Shown in pieces: positions 45,709 through 48,335 of a stretch of DNA of 64,000 nt. The stretch comes from Macrocystis pyrifera (lineage: Eukaryota; Sar; Phaeophyceae; Laminariales; Laminariaceae). The position numbers and the translations under genes are program-made. Every line of letters begins with the position of its first letter. The first letter of the stretch is position 1. The DNA lies in NCBI GenBank assembly GCA_031763025.1, contig JASSKH010000025.1, positions 8,981,665 through 9,045,664 of the forward strand, in the 5' to 3' direction. The notes beneath the pieces were generated by a model. It did not search any database, was not told the origin of the DNA, and worked only from the letters and a program-made list of their open reading frames with translations.

Positions 45709-46539
45709 GGTGGCCCGTCTTTTCTTTTTCCCCGGCGTATCAGACATTAGTGTAGTCTCAGCCTACAGGCTACTCGGATATTCTTCTTGTATTCTCCTGT
45801 GGCCCTGGACTATTTCGTTCCCCCTACCCCCCCCCCCCCCCCCCCCCCCCCCCTCCCGGGAGTCGCCTACTATATTATCAGGATCTGGTGTTTTGTTTTC
45901 TTAAATTGCAGGCGATCCCGCAACAAAACCTTTAGTCAAAGAATTTGCTCTACGCGAAGCGGACTAACGTTCCGCTCGTTTTTTTTTTACCGAGAACTCT
46001 TTCCTTCACGAGGCCGTACACCCTGCCGTGGGACGCCGCGTGGTTAAAGCGCCACACGCATCAGCTCGCAAAGATGAGGTCCGACGGGTCGATGGCACAG
46101 CTGAGGTGTTACTTGTAACACACCTAAAAAACACCCAACGGAGATGTTAAGACTGGTGGGCGGTGGGATCATACCAGGACGCTTTCACCACCCCACCATA
46201 TCGGCGAAGTGGCCGTGATCGCTGCGATTTTGACTTTTTCCGCCCGCGGGGGGGGGGCTCTCCTCTCTTTGTTTCAACAGGGATTTCGAGACGGACGGCA
46301 TCATCCAAGAGCTTATTCGGTCCCATCTCGGCGGCGTGGCGGTGATCGTGATCGCTCATCGCCTGGAAGACGTAGTGTCCTGCCACCGGGTCGTCGTCAT
46401 GAGCGCCGGAGCGGTGGCGGAGGAGGGCGCGCCGTCTCAGCTTTTGGGAAACCCCGACAGCATGCTGTCGCGGCTCGCGCAAGAACTGGGCCCAAATCTG
46501 GAGCAAAAGCTGCGGGAGAAATGCGCAGCAGTTTGCTAG
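3697..46539 (+). CDS. ABCC: ABC transporter subfamily C (MRP-type, short form without TMD0), 26 exons, 1336 aa
   Basis: This is a full-length ABCC exporter, a membrane pump that would use ATP to move organic anions, conjugates or drugs across the plasma or vacuolar membrane; the substrate cannot be told from sequence. Coding exons: 3697-3963, 5379-5536, 6627-6832, 7655-7773, 8873-9048, 10286-10463, 10872-11018, 11412-11438, 12255-12408, 12814-13063, 14019-14134, 15094-15284, 18234-18362, 21605-21697, 22086-22223, 22809-22888, 23463-23574, 25978-26104, 27106-27230, 28383-28555, 29982-30075, 31653-31793, 33816-33940, 37144-37369, 42961-43160, 46281-46539. All introns are GT-AG and all phases agree. 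Domains by residue: acidic N-terminus 1-75, TMD1 about 140-420, NBD1 about 465-680, linker to about 745, TMD2 about 750-1065, NBD2 about 1085-1320. NBD1 has Walker A at 498-506, signature VSGGQ at 603-607 and Walker B LLDD at 625-628. NBD2 has Walker A at 1118-1126, signature WSAGQ at 1221-1225, catalytic Glu 1246 and His 1277. The length matches short MRPs such as human ABCC4. The start is the first of two adjacent ATGs. No promoter or poly(A) signal was identified. Confidence 0.95.
4168..4252 (+). repeat. ACCTGGT-type short tandem repeat in ABCC intron 1
   Basis: Variants of TACCTGGT and TTCCTGGT are repeated about eight times in intron 1. Related CCTGGTA words occur elsewhere in the window, for example near 36880 and 62408. 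Confidence 0.6.
5379..5536 (+). CDS. ABCC exon 2 (residues 90-141): L0-type cytosolic segment
   Basis: It encodes the segment that in MRPs joins the N-terminal motif to TMD1, including [13 protein letters not shown] and [12 protein letters not shown], which align with the family's LEDL..L..D....L...F...W pattern. The acceptor TACGTAG follows a long pyrimidine tract. A second in-frame AG at 5401-5402 would remove eight residues and fits less well. Phase 0 in, phase 2 out. Confidence 0.88.
6627..6832 (+). CDS. ABCC exon 3 (residues 142-210): TMD1 helices 1-2
   Basis: It encodes two hydrophobic spans: one around [17 protein letters not shown] followed by [12 protein letters not shown], the MRP transmembrane-1 signature, and one around [16 protein letters not shown]. 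It is entered in phase 2 and leaves in phase 1, matching both neighbours. The donor is GAG|GTGACG. Confidence 0.92.
7203..7335 (+). repeat. Family F dispersed repeat, diverged copy in intron 3
   Basis: It has GATGATCTGT, CCGGGTGGGAGCCGG and CAGATCCTGCACAGC in the same order as the other family F copies, with a shorter middle. Weaker fragments with the CCGGGTGG core lie near 50180-50230 (inverted) and 51990-52100. Confidence 0.6.
7655..7773 (+). CDS. ABCC exon 4 (residues 211-250): intracellular loop 1 of TMD1
   Basis: It contains [14 protein letters not shown], equivalent to the invariant MRP motif around IYRKSLRLS, then GQVLNFQ at the place of GQIVNLMS. The usual N-L-M-S-x-D wording is altered to NFQAKDA across the exon 4/5 junction. 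Acceptor CATTCAG, donor CAG|GTGACA, phase 0 out. Confidence 0.93.
8441..8850 (+). repeat. Tandem repeat, three units of about 143-150 bp, intron 4
   Basis: Units begin near 8441, 8591 and 8734. Each contains CCTTGCC(TT)GTCAAGG, a G-rich block, TCCCTA, CTCCTGCTC and an ACAACGTGCGTCAAA-like word. The third unit runs up to the acceptor of exon 5. The units are diverged, so the array is old. Confidence 0.75.
8873..9048 (+). CDS. ABCC exon 5 (residues 251-308): TMD1 helices 3-4
   Basis: It carries [10 protein letters not shown], the MRP motif that precedes the third helix, then two hydrophobic spans around [13 protein letters not shown] and [14 protein letters not shown]. The acceptor is TTTTACAG and the donor AAG|GTGGGA. 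It leaves in phase 2, and the split Arg codon joins exon 6 correctly. Confidence 0.93.
10286..10463 (+). CDS. ABCC exon 6 (residues 309-368): intracellular loop 2 of TMD1
   Basis: It reads [26 protein letters not shown], the family's (T/S)D-R....E...GI+.+K motif, followed by a charged helix rich in Arg/Lys/Glu. It ends at NAYNQ. Donor CAG|GTGAAA, phase 0 out. Confidence 0.94.
10872..11018 (+). CDS. ABCC exon 7 (residues 369-417): TMD1 helices 5-6
   Basis: It encodes [18 protein letters not shown] and the motif [19 protein letters not shown], equivalent to AF.sLalfn.lr.Pl..LP of MRPs, which ends TMD1. It is flanked by the acceptor TGCCCAG and the donor AAG|GTAAAA. Phase 0 on both sides. Confidence 0.94.
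11412..11438 (+). CDS. ABCC exon 8 (residues 418-426): 27-nt microexon
   Basis: It encodes AVQLLADAK, the stretch between the end of TMD1 and the VSLQRL motif. Human ABCC1 has ten residues between LP and VSLKRL (MVISSIVQAS), exactly the spacing restored here by this exon plus the Lys ending exon 7. Acceptor TCGTGCAG, donor AAG|GTTAGC, phase 0/0. Confidence 0.85.
12255..12408 (+). CDS. ABCC exon 9 (residues 427-477): TMD1-NBD1 connector and first NBD1 strand
   Basis: It begins [14 protein letters not shown], the family's VSl.Rl..FL motif, runs through a Pro-rich linker, and reaches [13 protein letters not shown], the first beta strand of NBD1 with the aromatic position that stacks on ATP. The donor is CAG|GTAAGG, phase 1 out. 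Confidence 0.93.
12814..13063 (+). CDS. ABCC exon 10 (residues 478-561): NBD1 Walker A and Q-loop
   Basis: It contains Walker [10 protein letters not shown] (498-506) and the Q-loop region [14 protein letters not shown], ending DNVCLG. At the conserved Q-loop glutamine, next to Pro in most ABCC proteins, this protein has Asp545. The acceptor GTTGCAG restores the split Gly codon. An upstream CAG at 12734 is in the wrong phase. The donor is GG|GTGAGG. Confidence 0.93.
13085..13330 (-). mobile_element. Family C element, two nested or tandem copies (intron 10)
   Basis: Two G-rich starts (near 13090 and 13190) are each followed by CCA.TGACCACGCATCCC-like sequence. The second continues GAGACGCAACACCGTTCCTA, GAGACACCTCCAACATC and GCGCTCATTACGT. 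It matches the inverted copy at 36855-37004. Confidence 0.8.
14019..14134 (+). CDS. ABCC exon 11 (residues 561-599): NBD1 helical subdomain
   Basis: It encodes [20 protein letters not shown] and GDLTIIGAK, matching the MRP helical-domain motifs that lie between the Q-loop and signature (f...rY..v..aCaL..D...lp.GDlT.IGe+G). The first three or four residues, SSVE, depend on the acceptor chosen. Donor AAG|GTGGGA, phase 1 out. Confidence 0.9.
14840..15062 (+). mobile_element. Family B retroposon, old copy without C tail (intron 11)
   Basis: It contains diverged forms of CTCACCCTTCATGCGACTCG, GTCTGCCTG.TCG.TGAAAA and CCGGCATTGTA.GGATGCGA. It ends CCGCCATGCATACCATG just upstream of the pyrimidine tract of exon 12, without a C homopolymer. 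Confidence 0.75.
15094..15284 (+). CDS. ABCC exon 12 (residues 600-663): NBD1 signature, Walker B, D-loop, H-loop
   Basis: It reads [19 protein letters not shown] (signature), then [13 protein letters not shown] (Walker B and D-loop) and IVMATHQRQ (H-loop His660). The Asp at 628 in place of catalytic Glu is normal for ABCC NBD1, which is usually a degenerate site. Donor CAG|GTTTGA, phase 0 out. Confidence 0.95.
15406..15644 (-). mobile_element. Family B retroposon, minus orientation (intron 12)
   Basis: A G-rich tract leads into GTACTCGTGTCATGCATGG and the whole conserved core up to CTAAGAACCGCTTGTGAGG. It is moderately diverged from the consensus. The 5' part of the element is missing. Confidence 0.9.
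16606..16964 (+). repeat. Tandem duplication of about 180 bp, intron 12
   Basis: Two adjacent units starting GCATGTTTTTTGCTTGTATC (16610 and 16793) share long near-identical blocks and differ mainly in poly-T length. The high identity indicates a recent duplication. Each unit holds two TCGGTATATAA words and an inverted CTTCTC/GAGAAG pair. Confidence 0.9.
17101..17256 (+). repeat. Perfect tandem duplication of about 77 bp, intron 12
   Basis: A unit beginning TAACGCCTACGTACAACGAC is repeated without visible change (17101 and 17179). A related single sequence with CGGAGCCGGACCAA-like flank occurs near 40320-40370. Identity between units implies very recent duplication or an assembly artefact. 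Confidence 0.9.
18234..18362 (+). CDS. ABCC exon 13 (residues 664-706): end of NBD1 and start of the linker
   Basis: It encodes [21 protein letters not shown], the last strands of NBD1 (family pattern d.v.vl.dG.i...G), followed by a Gly-rich linker. The acceptor CTTCCAG follows a C-rich pyrimidine tract. Donor CAG|GTGAGA, phase 0/0. Confidence 0.9.
18440..18690 (+). repeat. Family F dispersed repeat (CCGGGTGGGAG core), copy in intron 13
   Basis: It shares with 25485-25740 the ordered words TTCCCACTC, GATCTAGATCTT, CGGGTGGGAG, TTTCTTGGGTT and CAGATCCTG. The last word is followed by GTAGATGATCTATCTG, the seed of the minisatellite. No terminal repeats are clear. Confidence 0.75.
18676..18895 (+). 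repeat. 30-bp minisatellite (GTAGACGATCTATCT / GTAGATGATTTATCT)
   Basis: About 14 half-units of 15 bp alternate two versions, giving a 30-bp higher-order period. The array lies at the right end of a family F repeat whose own sequence contains GTAGATGATCTATCTG once (25697 in the other copy), so the array grew from that motif. It is open in frame as DDLSV repeats but sits in intron 13 and is not considered coding. Confidence 0.95.
19650..19932 (+). mobile_element. Family B retroposon with very long C tract (intron 13)
   Basis: The core is recognisable from GTCCGCCTC to GCATGACAATGAGTACA, then a C run, then a second partial end (GGGCCATGCACGACATGAGTAA) and a second C run of over 50 bases. This looks like one element end landing in the C tail of another. 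Confidence 0.9.
20254..20408 (+). mobile_element. Family B retroposon, 5'-truncated (intron 13)
   Basis: It runs from CCTCACGCTTGGTGCAGC through GTCGGTGAAAACCCGACATG to GGCAATGAGTA and a C run of about 28 bases. It lies within 600 bases of another copy in the same orientation. Confidence 0.9.
21329..21472 (+). mobile_element. Family B retroposon, 5'-truncated, with 14-bp target duplication (intron 13)
   Basis: The element body, 21343-21458, starts inside the core at CTTGGTGCAAGC and ends GAGTACA. The sequence CCCCCCCGCGCGCG is present on both sides (21329-21342 and 21459-21472). The C tract next to the 3' end is therefore part of a duplicated target. Confidence 0.9.
21605..21697 (+). CDS. 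ABCC exon 14 (residues 707-737): interdomain linker
   Basis: It encodes an acidic, Gly/Pro/Ser-rich segment from [10 protein letters not shown] to VGEDRE. Linkers between NBD1 and TMD2 are not conserved, so this exon rests on frame, splice sites (acceptor GTGCAG, donor GAG|GTGATG), phase 0/0 and composition rather than homology. Confidence 0.62.
22086..22223 (+). CDS. ABCC exon 15 (residues 738-783): entry to TMD2, helix 7
   Basis: It contains [18 protein letters not shown], matching the MRP motif G.v...vY..Y..a.G at the start of TMD2, then a hydrophobic helix [15 protein letters not shown]. An alternative in-frame acceptor at 22079 would begin the exon at 22080 and add Ala-Gln. Donor CAG|GTGAGG. 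Confidence 0.88.
22809..22888 (+). CDS. ABCC exon 16 (residues 784-809): extracellular end of TMD2 helix 7
   Basis: It encodes [17 protein letters not shown], equivalent to the MRP pattern in which a helix ends with W.ds, followed by a short loop. Acceptor CCACAG. The donor ATG|GTGAGA leaves two bases that complete a Trp codon with exon 17. Confidence 0.85.
23112..23216 (+). mobile_element. Family A MITE (intron 16)
   Basis: It has inverted ends TTACGGGGGGCCATGGTAAG and CTATGGTCCCCCGTAA with TA on both sides. The interior is AAAACCTATATATTTCCCTA followed by TTTTTACTAACAATA. The size is 105 bp, near the family consensus. Confidence 0.95.
23463..23574 (+). CDS. ABCC exon 17 (residues 810-847): TMD2 helix 8
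   Basis: It encodes [20 protein letters not shown] and then [14 protein letters not shown], corresponding to the MRP motif in which a helix is followed by .aS..LH..ll. The acceptor TTTTGCAG lies after a TG-repeat tract. Donor AAG|GTGCGC, phase 0 out. Confidence 0.93.
24493..24590. mobile_element. Family D hairpin MITE (intron 17)
   Basis: Arms GTTCCGTTTAGGGTACGAG... and AAACGGGACTTCAGTCCTAAA bracket TCAAATCCCAAGTAGT. The left arm has decayed more than the right. Confidence 0.7.
24696..25049 (-). mobile_element. Family B retroposon, near full length (intron 17)
   Basis: A 39-base G run is followed by TACTCATTGTCATGAATGG, the core, AATGAGTTAATTTTAATTTCC, AGACAGCAATGGGAGT, CTCTTGGGTGCCTTACC and CACTACGTGATACTGG. 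The last words define the 5' end shared with the copy at 60 kb. No target duplication is evident. Confidence 0.95.
25485..25740 (+). repeat. Family F dispersed repeat, copy in intron 17
   Basis: It has the same word order as 18440-18690, including TTCCCACTC, the CCGGGTGGGAG core, TTTCTTGGGTTGGATCTGTA and a single GATGATCTATCTGT. The GATC-rich ends resemble imperfect inverted repeats of ACAGATCAT. Confidence 0.75.
25978..26104 (+). CDS. ABCC exon 18 (residues 848-889): TMD2 intracellular loop 3
   Basis: It encodes [20 protein letters not shown] and [13 protein letters not shown], a near-perfect match to the family motif v..aPm.FFd.tp.GrilnRfs.D...iD..ip. The acceptor GAGAAG lies after a G run, with its pyrimidine tract displaced about 30 bases upstream. 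Donor CAG|GTGATC, phase 1 out. Confidence 0.94.
27106..27230 (+). CDS. ABCC exon 19 (residues 890-931): TMD2 helices 9-10
   Basis: It encodes [20 protein letters not shown] and then [19 protein letters not shown], equivalent to P....Y...q.yYr.ssRe of MRPs. It is followed immediately by a long GGGA simple repeat in the intron. Acceptor GAACAG, donor GAG|GTGAGG, phase 0 out. Confidence 0.94.
27231..27475 (+). repeat. GGGA/GGAG microsatellite after exon 19
   Basis: It starts with degenerate GAGG units directly at the donor, becomes about 14 perfect GGGA units (27297-27354), then degenerates again. The complement makes long Ser/Pro frames on the minus strand that are not genes. Confidence 0.95.
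28383..28555 (+). CDS. ABCC exon 20 (residues 932-988): TMD2 intracellular loop 4
   Basis: It encodes [30 protein letters not shown], and ends DAANR, matching l+RLd...+SPi.shF.Etl.G...irA. and the a.RW motif of the family. The acceptor ACAAAAG is weak, preceded by G and A tracts. Donor CAG|GTGGGT, phase 2 out. Confidence 0.95.
28643..28749 (-). mobile_element. Family A MITE, inverted (intron 20)
   Basis: Left end ATACGGGGGACCATAGTAAA, right end GGCCCCCCGTAA followed by TA. The interior is in the opposite orientation to most copies. The left terminus has one or two changes. Confidence 0.92.
29982..30075 (+). CDS. ABCC exon 21 (residues 989-1020): TMD2 helix 11
   Basis: It encodes [20 protein letters not shown], the MRP motif RWL..RLe..G..vv. 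with a strongly hydrophobic helix. The split Arg codon is restored by the acceptor CTTCAG. Donor ATG|GTGAGC, phase 0 out. Confidence 0.95.
30196..30462 (-). mobile_element. Family B retroposon, diverged (intron 21)
   Basis: A short G run precedes CATGTCATGCATGGCC, and the core follows with several deletions and a small insertion. It reaches CATATGGATGGCAGCTTCAT. The short G tract fits an older copy whose tail has decayed. Confidence 0.85.
30912..31075 (+). repeat. GGGTC pentamer array (intron 21)
   Basis: Imperfect tandem GGGTC units, some expanded to GGGTCTGATC, run for about 160 bases. Confidence 0.9.
31255..31610 (+). repeat. Tandem repeat of about 70 bp, five units, upstream of exon 22
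   Basis: Each unit reads TTCTTAGCACCC, CCACCCCAAAA, GTGAGCCT, ATTTTC and TTTCACGATTTCTTA. A single diverged unit lies at about 33188-33245 downstream of the exon. Confidence 0.9.
31653..31793 (+). CDS. ABCC exon 22 (residues 1021-1067): TMD2 helix 12 and NBD2 connector
   Basis: It encodes [20 protein letters not shown], then [15 protein letters not shown], matching the family's G.alsyal.lt..l.w.vr...e.E..m.sVER...y. Acceptor TCTCGCAG, donor GAG|GTAATG, phase 0/0. Confidence 0.95.
31830..32300 (+). repeat. Degenerate repeats built on CTCGTGTT and ATGTTTCGCAACCGCG (intron 22)
   Basis: Words such as TGATGTTTCG, CAACCGCGCT, TTCGTGCTA and TCGTGTTAACGG recur at irregular spacing. A C run of about 40 bases (32312-32350) follows. 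No gene is seen. Confidence 0.6.
32707..33009 (+). mobile_element. Family B retroposon (intron 22)
   Basis: It runs from a region matching TCTGGAAGTGGCCACACCGG through AACTCATTGAAGCT, the core and GCATGATATCGAGTGCA into an interrupted C tract. It lacks the most 5' segment. Confidence 0.93.
33358..33375 (+). other. Candidate 18-nt microexon in ABCC intron 22
   Basis: Eighteen bases encoding AYSVES lie between a good acceptor (AATTGCAG) and a good donor (GTAAGC), in phase 0 on both sides. They fall between exons ending EEDE and starting DERR, at a connector of variable length. Inclusion would add six residues without altering frame. It may be alternatively used or may be chance. Confidence 0.3.
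33816..33940 (+). CDS. ABCC exon 23 (residues 1068-1108): connector and first NBD2 strands
   Basis: It encodes [21 protein letters not shown] and ALNGVNLSV, matching p.sWP..G.i.f.nv..rYr..lp.vL.gv.f of MRPs. The usual Tyr of the A-loop (RYR) is His here (ARHR), a change at the position that normally stacks on adenine. Donor CAG|GTATTT, phase 2 out. Confidence 0.92.
34671..35042 (+). mobile_element. Family E tRNA-related SINE (intron 23)
   Basis: It shares with 60473-61081 an ordered set of words: CCAGGAATATTCCT, CACGTACTGCCACAAT, AACGTGGAGGGGG, GCTCCGCGGTCTA, a GGGTTCA box, GCCTCCGGCGGCTCCTGCG, GGGCTAATTATAT and GCAGGGGCCTG. ATAGCTCCGCGGT fits an A box and GGGTTCAGCTCC a B box. No poly(A) tail is seen. 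Confidence 0.75.
35281..35382. mobile_element. Family D hairpin MITE (intron 23)
   Basis: CCTTTTGGCACCGCAG..., the interior CTCAAATTCCAAGTAGTTTG and GACGGGACTGCGGTGCTAAA form long inverted arms. No protein is encoded. Confidence 0.8.
36087..36235 (+). mobile_element. Family A MITE plus duplicated right end (intron 23)
   Basis: A complete element (36087-36193) is followed directly by a second right half, CTAACAATATTTGGCCC to CCCCGTAA (to 36235). This suggests slippage or abortive excision at the right end. Confidence 0.9.
36855..37004 (+). mobile_element. Family C element with C-tract end (intron 23)
   Basis: In this orientation it reads GTGATGAGCGCCCAGATGTTG, GGAGTAGGAACGGTGCTCC, GAGGGATGCGTCGTCAATGG and GCAAGCAACGAATGAATGC, then a C run. 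A C run also lies just left of it (36837-36853). The AATGA-then-C-run end resembles the AATGAGTAC-then-C-run end of family B. Confidence 0.82.
37009..37108 (+). mobile_element. Family B retroposon, 5'-truncated, next to exon 24
   Basis: It starts GAAAACCCGACATGCTCC directly after the C tail of a family C copy and ends GATATCGAGAA plus a 16-base C run. Exon 24 begins 35 bases later, so this tail is the main pyrimidine tract in front of that acceptor. Confidence 0.92.
37144..37369 (+). CDS. ABCC exon 24 (residues 1109-1184): NBD2 Walker A and Q-loop
   Basis: It contains [20 protein letters not shown] (Walker A 1118-1126), [10 protein letters not shown], and the Q-loop [15 protein letters not shown] with Gln1166 intact. 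The acceptor TACGAG follows a C-run that is the tail of a family B element. The donor CAG|GTACTA sits six bases before the left end of a family A MITE. Confidence 0.96.
37376..37561 (+). mobile_element. Family A MITE, long form, six bases inside ABCC intron 24
   Basis: TTACGGGGGACCATAGTAAA to ATGGTCCCCCGTAA, 186 bp, with TA on both sides (37374-37375 and 37562-37563). The extra length comes from internal repeats of TTTTTACTA..AATATT.GGTCC. The 5' splice site GTAC at 37370 lies just outside it. Confidence 0.95.
37565..37870 (+). repeat. Degenerate 35-45 bp repeat (AGTAGGTCTGTTGGT), first block
   Basis: AGTAGGTCTGTTGGT followed by AGAGGTGCT or GCGGGTGCTATT recurs at least six times. The same unit recurs at 38965-39130, so the array is split by about 1.1 kb of other DNA. 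Confidence 0.85.
37982..38066 (-). mobile_element. Family B fragment, minus orientation (intron 24)
   Basis: G-rich tract, GTACTCGATATCATGCATGG, GTATGACCATAGACCCTCGC and GCAATGCCGG, then another G run. Only the 3' end of the element remains. Confidence 0.88.
38608..38713 (+). mobile_element. Family A MITE (intron 24)
   Basis: TTACGGGGGTCCATAGTTAA at the left, TAGGGTCCCCCGTAA at the right, TA flanks. The interior matches the consensus with a few changes. Confidence 0.94.
38965..39130 (+). repeat. Degenerate AGTAGGTCTGTTGGT repeat, second block
   Basis: Four or five further units, for example GCAGTAGGTCTATTGGTGCA, in the same orientation as the first block at 37565-37870. Both lie in intron 24. 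Confidence 0.85.
40484..40575 (-). mobile_element. Family C fragment (intron 24)
   Basis: A G tract, GTACTCGTTGGTTGCTTGCC, TTTACCACGCATCCCC and AGACAGAGCAC match the tail half of family C. Its GTACTCGTT start is intermediate between families B and C. Confidence 0.75.
40917..40984 (-). mobile_element. Family B internal-deletion fragment (intron 24)
   Basis: GTGCACTCGATAACATGCATGG and CCGTAGTCGT are joined directly to GAGGTGTTGGGCGA, which normally lies about 90 bases further. A G run follows. Confidence 0.75.
41053..41158 (+). mobile_element. Family A MITE (intron 24)
   Basis: TTACGGGGGTCCACAGTTAA to CTATGGTCCCCCGTAA with TA flanks. It is of consensus size. Confidence 0.94.
41633..41743 (-). 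mobile_element. Family A MITE, inverted, diverged (intron 24)
   Basis: TGACGGGGGACCATAGTAAA at the left and GTATGGTCCCCCCGTAA at the right, with TA flanks and an inverted interior. Small insertions in the right arm make it an older copy. Confidence 0.9.
42446..42715 (+). mobile_element. Family B retroposon (intron 24)
   Basis: It begins GCAGTTACATAGTAAACCC, carries the core with small deletions, and ends GATAATGAGTACA followed by a C run of about 23 bases. C-rich DNA also lies immediately left of the element, as expected if it entered a C tract. Confidence 0.93.
42961..43160 (+). CDS. ABCC exon 25 (residues 1185-1250): NBD2 signature and Walker B
   Basis: It encodes [27 protein letters not shown] (signature) and [11 protein letters not shown] (Walker B with catalytic Glu1246). 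The first signature residue is Trp1221 where most ABCC proteins have Leu. The acceptor TTCGAAAG is purine-rich near the AG. The donor AACGT|GTGAGC leaves phase 2. Confidence 0.94.
43385..43912 (+). repeat. Satellite-like array, four units of about 130-155 bp (intron 25)
   Basis: Units contain CACGGCCG.CTGAAATATTGG, GGGTCTCC, GAATCCTTCCCTG, GGGGCGTGGAAACCC, GGTCCACTATT and GAGCGAAGCGAGTTGCTA. One unit carries a TA microsatellite. The array starts about 220 bases after the exon 25 donor. Confidence 0.88.
44170..44262. mobile_element. Family D hairpin MITE (intron 25)
   Basis: GGACAGCGGTCCCGTTTCGGG and AAAACGGGACTGCAGTCCTG are inverted arms around ATTACTTGGAATTTGAGTGG. Confidence 0.8.
44775..44880 (+). 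mobile_element. Family A MITE (intron 25)
   Basis: TTTCGGGGGTCCATTAGTAA at the left, CTATGGTCCCCCGTAA at the right, with TA on both sides. It has the consensus interior with a poly-T expansion. Confidence 0.93.
46281..46539 (+). CDS. ABCC exon 26 (residues 1251-1336): NBD2 D-loop, H-loop and C-terminus
   Basis: It encodes [27 protein letters not shown] (H-loop His1277), [15 protein letters not shown] and a charged tail ending KCAAVC before TAG at 46537. The acceptor TTCAACAG is clear. No AATAAA-like poly(A) signal is seen in the next few hundred bases, which begin with T-rich tracts. Confidence 0.95.
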
Positions 46540-46785
46540 GAGCATTTTTTTCTTTTTTCTTTTTTCCCAGCAGCAGCCGACGCGTGCTATTCGTACGACA
46601 GAGGATAGGCCACTCGACGACAGAGACATGCCTTATACCCGGTAGCACTGTTTGGCTAATTTGTTTGTCACTGGGACTGATCGGGCTTCTCGACCGAGGA
46701 ACTCCCCGAACAAAGCATGTGGCCTATCGTTTTCATTTCGTGCCAATGTGTTTGTTGGATGTAAACCTGCGTGCGGGCCATGCGG

Positions 46786-46992
46786 ATTGACTGGTTGAAT
46801 CGGGTTCTCAAACCTTTTTAGGACTGCAGTCTTTTTAAGGTTGTTTTTTTGTTTTTTGGGGGACAACGTACTTGAGAGTTCGAGTGGTCTGTTCTCAAAG
46901 CGGGACTGCAGCCCTGCGGGGACTATCTACTTGTAAGCTTGAGTGGTTTCTCCCAAAAGCGGGACAGCGGCACCAATAATGGGGTTAATAAC
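46786..46992. mobile_element. Family D elements, two adjoining copies
   Basis: GGACTGCAGTCTTTTTAAGG, AAGCGGGACTGCAGCCCTGC and AAGCGGGACAGCGGCACC share two TACTTG...GAGTGGT interiors. This is best read as two hairpin elements that share one arm. Confidence 0.75.
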
Positions 46993-47182
46993 CGCACCCG
47001 TTTTCCTTGAAAAAAAAAACTCTCTATCTTTGGTTTAGTGAGGATAAGAGCCTCGGAAAAATCGCAGGTGCATAGGTCATTATATCGTACGGTACTCGTA
47101 TACGGCGTCAGAGGTATCCGGCACGTTTTTAGCGACCACTGCCTGTGATCGAGAGGGGTCCTCCTCGACCGAGGGAACTGCT

Positions 47183-47288
47183 GCCACGGGGGTCCATAGT
47201 AAATAGGACCTACGGTACCCACAAAAACCTATATAATTCCCTATTTTTACCAACAATATTTGGTCCTATGTACTGTGGTCCCCCGTAG
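47183..47288 (+). mobile_element. Family A MITE, diverged ends
   Basis: GCCACGGGGGTCCATAGTAA to CTGTGGTCCCCCGTAG. The interior matches the family. The terminal bases have drifted, so flanking duplications are not readable. Confidence 0.88.
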
Positions 47289-47399
47289 TACTGTGCGTAA
47301 CCAATCTCGTCGGAATATTGGGTAGTGTTTGAGGCTTGCTGCCAGACAGAGGCTCTTCTCAAAAAACAGAAGTGTGGGTGGGGGCATAGGGGTCCTGTG

Positions 47400-47663
47400 T
47401 TACGGGGGACTACTGTAGGACCTACGGTACACACGAAAACCTATATATTTCCCTATTTTTACCATTACGGAGGGCCATAGTACACACAAAAACCTATACA
47501 TTTCCCTATTTTTACTATCGCGGAGGGCCATAGTAAATAGGACCAAATATTGCTAGTAAAAACGGGGAAATACATAGTTTTTTGTGTGTACGTTTAGGTC
47601 CTATTAACTATGGTCCTCCGCAATAACAATATTTGGTCCTGTTTTACTATGTTCCCCCGTAAT
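47400..47663. mobile_element. Nested cluster of at least three family A MITEs
   Basis: A deleted copy starts at 47402 (TTACGGGGGACTACTG). A second left end, TTACGGAGGGCCATAG, follows at about 47465, and a third starts near 47519 in inverted orientation and ends GGTCCTCCGCAATAA. A final right half reaches CCCCCGTAA at 47662. This looks like repeated insertion of the element into itself. Confidence 0.85.
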
Positions 47664-47844
47664 AGTATGATCAAGTGGGAAGAGCCTGCAGAAAAGGTGG
47701 GTGATCTACGTCTCGGGCTGCACGCGTCGTTTAGCGGTTTTGTTTTCGTGAAAAACCTTCGCAGGGGAAACGGGGTGCTTTCAACGGGGTTTGTCCACCA
47801 CAAAAAAAAAAATTGAGGTGGAGGCATACCGCTCCTCAAGTGAA

Positions 47845-48127
47845 GGGGAGGGGGGCGGGTACTCATTGTCATGCATGGCCGTAGTCGTATGACCATAGAC
47901 CCTCGCATCCCTACAATGCCGGGACGGAGCACGTCGGGTTTTCACCGACCAGACAGACATTGCTTTGCACCAAACGCGAAGCGCGGTGAGGTGGGGTGAG
48001 CTGCATCATACTAAGAACCGCTTTAGAAGGCGGATTTTCTTGCATATGGATGACAGCGTCAATACATTGATGTGATTTCTGGTGTGGGCACTACCAGAGA
48101 CAGTTTACTATGTAACTGCCTCGTGGG
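47845..48127 (-). mobile_element. Family B retroposon, first of a head-to-tail pair
   Basis: G-rich start, GTACTCATTGTCATGCATGG, full core with one 30-base deletion, and CTATGTAACTGCCTCGTGGG at the 5' end. It abuts the next copy at a G tract. Confidence 0.93.
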
Positions 48128-48335
48128 TGGGGGGTGTACTCATTATGATGCATGCCCGTAGTTATTATGAGACGCTCGCATCCCTACAATGCCGGGACGG
48201 GGCACGTCGGTTTTTCACCGACCGGACAGACGTTGCCTGCACAAAGCGCGAAGCGCCGTGAGGCGTTGGGCGAGTCGCATGAAGGGTGAGCTGCATCCTA
48301 CTAAGAACCGTTTTGAAGACGGGGGGGGTGGGGGG
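48125..48335 (-). mobile_element. Family B retroposon, 5'-truncated, with G-tract target duplication
   Basis: The element ends within its core at AACCGTTTTGAAGAC. GGGTGGGGGG occurs at both borders (48125-48134 and 48326-48335), a 10-bp target duplication made of the G tract itself. Confidence 0.9.
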
